Positions 5,526 through 10,036 of a DNA stretch of 10,036 nt are shown piece by piece (the stretch's first letter is position 1; each line of letters opens with the position of its first letter). Position numbers and translations under genes: made by a program. The notes under the pieces were generated by a model that did no database searches, was not told where the DNA came from, and saw only the letters and a program-made list of their open reading frames with translations. Origin of the DNA: Pseudomonadota bacterium (GTDB lineage Bacteria; Pseudomonadota; Gammaproteobacteria; Burkholderiales; Ferrovaceae). The stretch is from the NCBI GenBank assembly GCA_021804705.1, contig JAJZHC010000038.1, forward strand, positions 1-10,036, in the 5' to 3' direction.

Positions 5526-6388
5526 TGGACTGGTCATCCTGGTGGGCCACCTATAGCACGCTGGTCCTGAGTATCGGCGTGTACGGGCTGATGGCGCTGT
5601 CCATTTCCCTCACGCTCTCCTGCGGCCTGCTCTCGCTCGCCAATGCAGCCTTCATGGGTATTGGCGCTTACGTCAGCGCCGTCAGCACCCTGCAGTACGG
5701 CTTGTCCTTTCCCAGCGCCCTGCTGCTGGGCACTCTCGCACCCTCGAGCGTGGCCCTGGTCATCGGCGTACCCGTATTGCGCCTGTCGGGTGTCTACCTT
5801 GCCATGGCAACCCTGGGTTTTGGCGAAGTGGTGAGGGTCGTGGCACTCAACCTCGATATCACGGGTGGCCCGCTGGGGCTAAACGGCATTCCGCTCTTCA
5901 CGGAGTGGTGGCATGTCCTGCTGTCCGTGGTGGCGGTGTTGCTGCTACTGCAAGCGTTGCGCCATTCCCGCATTGGGCGCGCTTTCGAGGCCATTCGCGA
6001 AGATGAGACCGCCGCCCGGCTGATGGGGATAGCCACCCATCGCATCAAGCTCTTGGCCTTTGTCCTGGGGGCCGCCATTGCGGGACTTGCAGGGGGACTC
6101 AATGCGCACTACACCTTTACCCTCAGCCCCGGCAATTTTGGCTTCGAGAATGCAGTGGACATTCTCACCATGGCTATTCTGGGCGGCATCCAGGGGCTGC
6201 TCGGCCCCTTGCTGGGAGGAGCCATCATCACGCTGCTGCCAGAACTGCTACGTAGCCTGCAGGAATTTCGCATGGCCGCCAACGGGGTGATCTTGATCGC
6301 CGTGGTCCTGTTCCTGCCACACGGCATCTGGGCCCCCCGTCGCTTGGCACGTTGGCTGAAGAAAAGATCGAAACATGCTGACGCTTGA
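5525..6388 (+). CDS. livM: Branched-chain-amino-acid-type ABC transporter permease LivM
   Basis: A 287-residue polytopic inner-membrane protein of the LivM family, pairing with LivH. Signatures include Leu-Leu-Ser-Leu-Ala-Asn-Ala-Ala-Phe-Met-Gly-Ile-Gly-Ala-Tyr (35-49), Leu-Arg-Leu-Ser-Gly-Val-Tyr-Leu-Ala-Met-Ala-Thr-Leu (85-97), Asp-Ile-Thr-Gly-Gly-Pro-Leu-Gly-Leu (111-119), and the cytoplasmic loop Ala-Ile-Arg-Glu-Asp-Glu-Thr-Ala-Ala (156-164) that docks to the ATPases. It lacks the long N-terminal extension of E. coli LivM (over 400 residues) but matches the shorter form common in proteobacteria. GGAG at 5515-5518 lies 6 nt before the ATG, which shares its A with the livH stop. It overlaps livG by 14 nt. 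The C-terminus is basic. Confidence 0.95.
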   Translation: MDWSSWWATYSTLVLSIGVYGLMALSISLTLSCGLLSLANAAFMGIGAYVSAVSTLQYGLSFPSALLLGTLAPSSVALVIGVPVLRLSGVYLAMATLGFGEVVRVVALNLDITGGPLGLNGIPLFTEWWHVLLSVVAVLLLLQALRHSRIGRAFEAIREDETAARLMGIATHRIKLLAFVLGAAIAGLAGGLNAHYTFTLSPGNFGFENAVDILTMAILGGIQGLLGPLLGGAIITLLPELLRSLQEFRMAANGVILIAVVLFLPHGIWAPRRLARWLKKRSKHADA

Positions 6389-7139
6389 TCGCATTTCCCG
6401 ACAGTTCGGCGGCGTCACAGCCCTCGAACAAGTCAGCCTGACAGTCCCCAGTGGTCAGGTATTTGGCCTGATCGGCCCAAACGGCGCTGGCAAGACCACT
6501 GTTTTCAACCTCATCACCGGACTGTTTCCACCTTCCTCGGGTGAGATGCACTTTCAGGGGCAGAGCCTGCTCGGGCTGCCTCCCTATCGCATCGCCACCC
6601 GCGGCATTGCCCGCACCTTCCAGAACATCCGCCTGTTTTCAGAGATGTCGTTGATCGACAACGTCATCGTAGGCATGCACGCGCACCTCGATTACCCCAT
6701 CTGGGATGCAGTGCTGCGCACGCCACGCTTTCGGGCGATGGAACGCAATGCGCGCATGGAAGCGCATCACTTGCTGCAGCGGGTGGGACTGGGTGATCTG
6801 TCACAGGAACTGGCCGGCAACCTGTCCTACGGCAATCAGCGCAAGCTCGAAATCGCCCGGGCCCTGGCCACGCAACCGCGTCTGCTGCTGCTCGACGAGC
6901 CCGTGGCGGGCATGAACGCCACTGAGAAGAATGCCGTGATGGCGCTGATCGAGAGCCTGCGCCAGGATCACTTGACCGTCTTCATGATCGAACACGACAT
7001 GCGTTTTGTCATGGGGCTGTGCGATACCGTGGCCGTCCTCAATTTTGGACGCATCATTGCCGAAGGCACGCCGTCAGCCATCCAGTCCAACCCGGCCGTG
7101 ATTGAAGCCTATTTGGGGCAGGAGGACACCGCTTCGTGA
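6375..7139 (+). CDS. livG: Branched-chain-amino-acid-type ABC transporter ATPase LivG
   Basis: A 254-residue cytosolic ABC ATPase that powers the importer together with LivF. It has Walker A Gly-Pro-Asn-Gly-Ala-Gly-Lys-Thr (34-41), the Q-loop in Ala-Arg-Thr-Phe-Gln-Asn-Ile-Arg-Leu-Phe (79-88), a LivG-type signature Leu-Ser-Tyr-Gly-Asn-Gln-Arg-Lys-Leu-Glu (150-159), Walker B Leu-Leu-Leu-Leu-Asp-Glu-Pro (170-176) and the switch His207 (Ile-Glu-His-Asp-Met). The Asp-Glu-Pro-Val-Ala-Gly-Met-Asn run and the YG-containing signature separate LivG from LivF. The start ATG lies inside livM (14-nt overlap), and the stop TGA overlaps the livF GTG, so expression depends on the upstream genes. Confidence 0.95.
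   Translation: MLTLDRISRQFGGVTALEQVSLTVPSGQVFGLIGPNGAGKTTVFNLITGLFPPSSGEMHFQGQSLLGLPPYRIATRGIARTFQNIRLFSEMSLIDNVIVGMHAHLDYPIWDAVLRTPRFRAMERNARMEAHHLLQRVGLGDLSQELAGNLSYGNQRKLEIARALATQPRLLLLDEPVAGMNATEKNAVMALIESLRQDHLTVFMIEHDMRFVMGLCDTVAVLNFGRIIAEGTPSAIQSNPAVIEAYLGQEDTAS
7121..7125 (+). promoter_or_regulatory. livF ribosome binding site
   Basis: GGAGG inside the end of livG, 10 nt before a GTG at 7136. It supports this GTG as the livF start, overlapping the livG stop as GTGA. Confidence 0.6.
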
Positions 7140-7840
7140 ACAAAGCCCTGTTGCAACTCGAACAGCTGCGCGTGTCCTACGGCCATGTGGAGGCCGTCAA
7201 GGGCGTTTCCCTGGAAGTGCACCCCGGCGAAATTGTGGCGCTGGTGGGGGCAAACGGCGCGGGCAAAAGTACCACGCTGTTGGCCCTTTCCGGGCTGATC
7301 CGTCTGGTATCAGGCCGCGTGGTCTGGGAAAACCAGGACATTACGCGCTGGAGCCCGCACCAACGGGTGTCGGGGGGATTGGTGCAAGTGGCTGAAGGCC
7401 GGGCCATCCTCAAAACCCTGACCGTGCGGGAAAACCTGGAATTGGGTGCCTACACGCAACCCGGGCAGGCCGACCTCAAACCCATCTATGAGCGCTTTCC
7501 CATCCTCAAGCAACGCGCCAGTCAGCTGGCAGGCAACCTGTCAGGTGGCGAACAGCAGATGCTGGCCATCGGCCGCGCGTTGCTGTCCCAACCGCGACTG
7601 TTGATGCTGGACGAGCCCTCCATGGGGCTGGCTCCGCTCATCGTGCGGGATATTTTTGCGATTCTGCGCGAAATCCACCAACAGGGCATGACCATTCTGC
7701 TGGTGGAACAGAACGTGCGTCAGGCCTTGAAACTGGCTGACCGCGCCTATGTCATGGAGACCGGCAGCGTCACATTAGGGGGCCGCGCCCAGGATCTCAT
7801 CAACGATCCCAGAGTTGTTGCCGCCTACCTGGGCGGCTGA
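7136..7840 (+). CDS. livF: Branched-chain-amino-acid-type ABC transporter ATPase LivF
   Basis: A 234-residue cytosolic ABC ATPase, the second motor subunit of the importer. It has Walker A Gly-Ala-Asn-Gly-Ala-Gly-Lys-Ser (38-45), Val-Ala-Glu-Gly-Arg (85-89, the LivF version of the Q-loop area), the canonical signature Leu-Ser-Gly-Gly-Glu-Gln-Gln (135-141), Walker B Leu-Leu-Met-Leu-Asp-Glu-Pro-Ser-Met-Gly-Leu (155-165) and Val-Glu-Gln-Asn-Val-Arg-Gln-Ala-Leu (190-198). The Gln in place of the switch His is normal for LivF. It starts with GTG, overlapping the livG stop by 4 nt. It is the last gene of the operon; only 12 nt separate its stop from that of the convergent hydrolase, and no hairpin terminator is visible there. 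Confidence 0.95.
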   Translation: MNKALLQLEQLRVSYGHVEAVKGVSLEVHPGEIVALVGANGAGKSTTLLALSGLIRLVSGRVVWENQDITRWSPHQRVSGGLVQVAEGRAILKTLTVRENLELGAYTQPGQADLKPIYERFPILKQRASQLAGNLSGGEQQMLAIGRALLSQPRLLMLDEPSMGLAPLIVRDIFAILREIHQQGMTILLVEQNVRQALKLADRAYVMETGSVTLGGRAQDLINDPRVVAAYLGG

Positions 7841-7852
7841 AACCCTCCGCAA

Positions 7853-8548
7853 TCACAAATAGATCGACAGAAACTCCAGCGTCCTGCCCCGGGCCAACGC
7901 TGCAGCCGGCTGATTGTAAGCAGCGCGTGCCCAGCAGTTGAACCCATGGCCCACGCCCGGGTAAGTCTGAACCCAGGCATCTGCGTGGGAAGCAAAGGTC
8001 CGCGATACGGTTTTGACTGCGCTGACCGGAATCAACTGATCCTGCTCTGCAAAATGGAACAGCATGGGACAGGTAATGCAAGCCTCCTGATCCAGCCTGG
8101 CTTCAATTCCGGCACCGTAATAGCAGATACCCGCATCCACGCTTCCGCTTGCCGCCAGCAGATAAGAGAGTAGCCCGCCCATGCAATATCCGAGACTGGC
8201 TACCTTTCCCACCACCTGGGGCAGCTTTCTCAATGCTGCCGCACTATTCACCAGATCCTGAACTGCGCTGTCGAAATTCAGGTTCCCCTTCAAGGCCCGG
8301 CCGCGCACCATGGCCGCGTCGTCATATCCCAGTTCAACCCGGGGCGCTTCACGCCAGAAGACATCGGGTGCCAGCACCACATAGCCATCCAAGGCGTACT
8401 GATCCGCCACGCCGCGAATATGTTCGTTGACGCCAAAAATTTCCTGGATCAATACGATCCCAGGACCAATCCCCGTGGGGGGCAGGCTGAGGTACGCCTG
8501 GAATGAGCCCCCATCGCTGCTTGCAACATCCACCCAATGACCGTTCAT
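7853..8548 (-). CDS. Dienelactone hydrolase family protein (alpha/beta hydrolase)
   Basis: A 231-residue dienelactone hydrolase family enzyme. The catalytic triad is visible as Cys122 (Gly-Tyr-Cys-Met-Gly-Gly), Asp170 (Ala-Glu-Gln-Asp) and His201 (Gly-His-Gly-Phe-Asn), and Glu36 (Gln-Glu-Ile-Phe-Gly-Val-Asn), which tunes the nucleophile, is also kept. These lie one residue or less from the positions in bacterial ClcD as I recall them (123, 171, 202, 36). Such enzymes hydrolyse dienelactone to maleylacetate in chlorocatechol degradation, but many homologues have other ester or lactone substrates, and no chlorocatechol genes are nearby. AGGAG (8554-8558) is 5 nt from the ATG at 8548 and only 2 nt from the adjacent ATG at 8551, so the second is preferred. 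There is no signal peptide. It is divergent from recQ and convergent with livF. Confidence 0.9.
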   Translation of the reverse strand: MNGHWVDVASSDGGSFQAYLSLPPTGIGPGIVLIQEIFGVNEHIRGVADQYALDGYVVLAPDVFWREAPRVELGYDDAAMVRGRALKGNLNFDSAVQDLVNSAAALRKLPQVVGKVASLGYCMGGLLSYLLAASGSVDAGICYYGAGIEARLDQEACITCPMLFHFAEQDQLIPVSAVKTVSRTFASHADAWVQTYPGVGHGFNCWARAAYNQPAAALARGRTLEFLSIYL

Positions 8549-8620
8549 CATGTCTCCTGCACTAAGGAAATGAGGCGTGAATTCTACACCGACGATCCCG
8601 ACTGAATTTAGACAAATTGT

Positions 8621-8638
8621 GGTGCTACTGCAAGCACC
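8621..8638. repeat. Small inverted repeat upstream of recQ
   Basis: GGTGCT (8621-8626) and AGCACC (8633-8638) flank a 6-nt spacer. It lies between the hydrolase and the preferred recQ start and could be an operator half-site pair or a weak hairpin in the recQ leader. With only six paired bases it may be chance. Confidence 0.2.
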
Positions 8639-8669
8639 TTGCCGCCATGAAACCCATCACAATACCGTG

Positions 8670-9968
8670 ATGTCTACAGCCCTTCACACGCTGCAACGCG
8701 TTTTTGGCTACCCTGCCTTTCGCGGCGCCCAGGAAGCGATCATTGCACACCTCATGGGCGGCAAGAGCGCCCTGGTGCTGATGCCGACCGGCGGAGGAAA
8801 ATCCCTGTGCTACCAGATTCCGGCATTGCTGCTTCCCGGGATCACCCTGGTGGTATCGCCCCTCATTGCCCTGATGCAGGATCAGGTGATGTCCCTGCGC
8901 CGTCGCGGCGTGCCTGCCGCGCAACTCAACGCCACCCTCGCCAGGCATGAAAACCGGCGTCTTCAGGAGGACTTGCTGGCCGGGCGTCTCAAGCTGCTTT
9001 ATGTCTCGCCTGAACGGCTGGCCCAGCCTGCGTTTCTTGCCCTGCTCGATCGCCTGCAGGCGCGTCAGCAACTGTCCCTGTTTGCCATCGATGAGGCGCA
9101 TTGCATTGCGCAATGGGGGCATGATTTCCGCCCCGAGTATCGCAAGTTGAGCGTGCTTCACCAGCATTATCCCAGCGTACCCCGTGTGGCCCTCACGGCC
9201 ACGGCAGACCCCGACACACGCCAGGAAATCCTGGAGCAACTGCAGTTGCGCGCCGACCAGCAGTATGTTGCCAGCTTCGACCGCCCCAACCTGCATTACG
9301 GCATCTGCCCCAAGTTAAACCCTGGGGCTCAAATAGAAACATTTCTGTTGGAAAGACATGCAGGCGATAGCGGCATCATCTACTGCCAGTCGCGGCGCCA
9401 GGTGGAACATGCGGCGTTATGGCTGCAATCGCGAGGGTGGAGCAGCCTGCCTTACCATGCAGGATTGGGAATGGACCAGAGGGAATGTCACCAGCAGCAG
9501 TTCGTCCAGGAGAAGGGCGTCATCATGGTCGCCACGGTGGCTTTTGGCATGGGCGTGGACAAGCCCGACGTACGCTTTGTCATCCATCTCGACAGTCCAC
9601 GCAACCTTGAAGGCTATTATCAGGAAACCGGCAGAGCCGGCAGGGACGGCGGTGTGGCTGAAGCCTTGATGTTGTTCCATCCCGCCGACCTCATGGCCTT
9701 GCGCCTGCGCATCCAGCAAACACAGCGATCCCCCGACAGACAGGTAGCCGACTTGAACAGGCTCGAGGCATTGGCACGCTATTGCCGGTCGGATTCGTGT
9801 CGGCGGCGCACCCTGCTTCGCTACTTTGGAGAAGAATCGACTGGGCGGTGCCATACTTGCGACAACTGCAACCCGGACTATCGGACCTGGTGCGGTCCAG
9901 AACATCGCAACCATGCCATCACTTTCGCCGCCGATCGATTTACACCCGGAATCAGGCGAACCCGGTAA
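8670..9968 (+). CDS. recQ: RecQ-type ATP-dependent DNA helicase, short form without WH and HRDC domains
   Basis: A superfamily 2 3'-5' DNA helicase acting in recombination and fork repair. From the ATG at 8670 it has 432 residues: the Q-motif Phe-Gly-Tyr-x3-Arg-x2-Gln (12-21), Walker A Met-Pro-Thr-Gly-Gly-Gly-Lys-Ser (38-45), Asp-Glu-Ala-His (141-144), the aromatic-rich loop Gln-Trp-Gly-His-Asp-Phe-Arg-Pro-Glu-Tyr (148-157), Ala-Leu-Thr-Ala-Thr-Ala (174-179) and motif VI Gln-Glu-Thr-Gly-Arg-Ala-Gly-Arg-Asp-Gly (318-327). Zinc ligands Cys377, Cys394, Cys397 and Cys400 follow E. coli 380/397/400/403. About 32 residues later the frame stops; the winged-helix and HRDC domains (E. coli RecQ is about 609 residues) are absent. 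ATG 8670 matches the family N-terminus but lacks a clear ribosome site. A GTG at 8577 with AAGGA 8 nt upstream would add 31 unfamiliar residues and is the alternative start. Confidence 0.92.
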   Translation: MSTALHTLQRVFGYPAFRGAQEAIIAHLMGGKSALVLMPTGGGKSLCYQIPALLLPGITLVVSPLIALMQDQVMSLRRRGVPAAQLNATLARHENRRLQEDLLAGRLKLLYVSPERLAQPAFLALLDRLQARQQLSLFAIDEAHCIAQWGHDFRPEYRKLSVLHQHYPSVPRVALTATADPDTRQEILEQLQLRADQQYVASFDRPNLHYGICPKLNPGAQIETFLLERHAGDSGIIYCQSRRQVEHAALWLQSRGWSSLPYHAGLGMDQRECHQQQFVQEKGVIMVATVAFGMGVDKPDVRFVIHLDSPRNLEGYYQETGRAGRDGGVAEALMLFHPADLMALRLRIQQTQRSPDRQVADLNRLEALARYCRSDSCRRRTLLRYFGEESTGRCHTCDNCNPDYRTWCGPEHRNHAITFAADRFTPGIRRTR

Positions 9969-9971
9969 AAT
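9966..9971 (+). promoter_or_regulatory. Candidate -10 element of the tRNA-Leu gene
   Basis: TAAAAT (5/6 to TATAAT) lies 9 nt before the tRNA start, and its first three bases are the recQ stop codon. No good -35 is found at 16-18 nt; TTTACA at about 9939-9944 is too far away. The -35 region, if used, lies inside the recQ coding sequence. Confidence 0.35.
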
Positions 9972-9980
9972 GGCGGGCCT

Positions 9981-10036
9981 GCCCGGGTGGTGAAATTGGT
10001 AGACACAAGGGACTTAAAATCCCTCGGCCTAAACAG
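9981..10036 (+). tRNA. tRNA-Leu (anticodon UAA), 3' part beyond window
   Basis: The sequence starts with GCCCGGG and follows bacterial tRNA-Leu(UAA) closely: the D arm contains the GGTAGACAC block, the anticodon stem AGGGA/TCCCT (10008-10012 and 10020-10024) encloses the 7-base loop CTTAAAA, and the anticodon TAA is at 10015-10017. The long variable arm typical of class II tRNAs begins with CGGCC before the window ends. The T arm, acceptor 3' strand and any encoded CCA are not visible. It reads UUA codons (and UUG by wobble). It lies 12 nt after the recQ stop on the same strand. Confidence 0.95.

Noticed and set aside
8625..9296. 223-codon minus-strand frame opposite recQ
   Set aside because: It lies opposite the intact RecQ helicase motifs; no family resemblance.
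9890..10036. Frameshift as the cause of the short RecQ
   Set aside because: The alternative plus frames after the zinc module show no winged-helix-like sequence and soon run into the tRNA gene, so a single indel would not restore the usual C-terminus.
1..10036. CRISPR array, insertion sequence, phage or toxin-antitoxin genes
   Set aside because: No regularly spaced repeats, transposase, integrase or toxin-antitoxin pairs were seen; all sizeable frames are explained by the genes listed.

Overview
The window looks like ordinary chromosomal DNA from a moderately GC-rich Gram-negative bacterium. It is most likely a betaproteobacterium, judging from the lexA-sulA pair, the RNase E tail, the DUF1178 protein and an Escherichia coli-like CTGT-N8-ACAG SOS box. 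Genes are tightly packed, and the largest intergenic gap is about 140 bp. No mobile element, CRISPR array or phage gene was seen.

Layout. (1) 1-834 (+): the 3' end of a gene that reads as the disordered C-terminal scaffold of RNase E, followed by a strong bidirectional terminator. (2) 933-2087 (-): an SOS operon, lexA then a SulA/ImuA-family gene, under a near-consensus LexA box; it converges on the same terminator. (3) 2123-2899 (+): a YgiD/LigB-type extradiol dioxygenase divergent from lexA, converging with a 1-nt gap on (4) a DUF1178 zinc-ribbon-like protein (-). (5) 3488-7840 (+): a complete five-gene branched-chain-amino-acid-type (HAAT) ABC importer, in the order binding protein, two permeases, two ATPases, with stop/start overlaps or a 1-nt gap at every junction. 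(6) 7853-8548 (-): a dienelactone hydrolase family alpha/beta hydrolase. (7) 8670-9968 (+): a RecQ helicase that ends right after its zinc-binding module, without winged-helix or HRDC domains. (8) From 9981 to the window edge: the 5' part of a tRNA-Leu (anticodon UAA).

Functional links. lexA and sulA form a DNA-damage response unit, and the LexA box lies close enough to the dioxygenase start to affect that gene too. The five liv genes form one importer whose ligand cannot be read from the sequence. The dioxygenase and the dienelactone hydrolase belong to enzyme families that meet in aromatic degradation, but they are not in one operon here, so a shared pathway is only a possibility.

I found no convincing new multi-gene system. 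The items most worth a second look are the C-terminally truncated RecQ abutting a tRNA gene, the possibly leaderless and possibly SOS-linked dioxygenase, and the hairpin in the liv promoter region.
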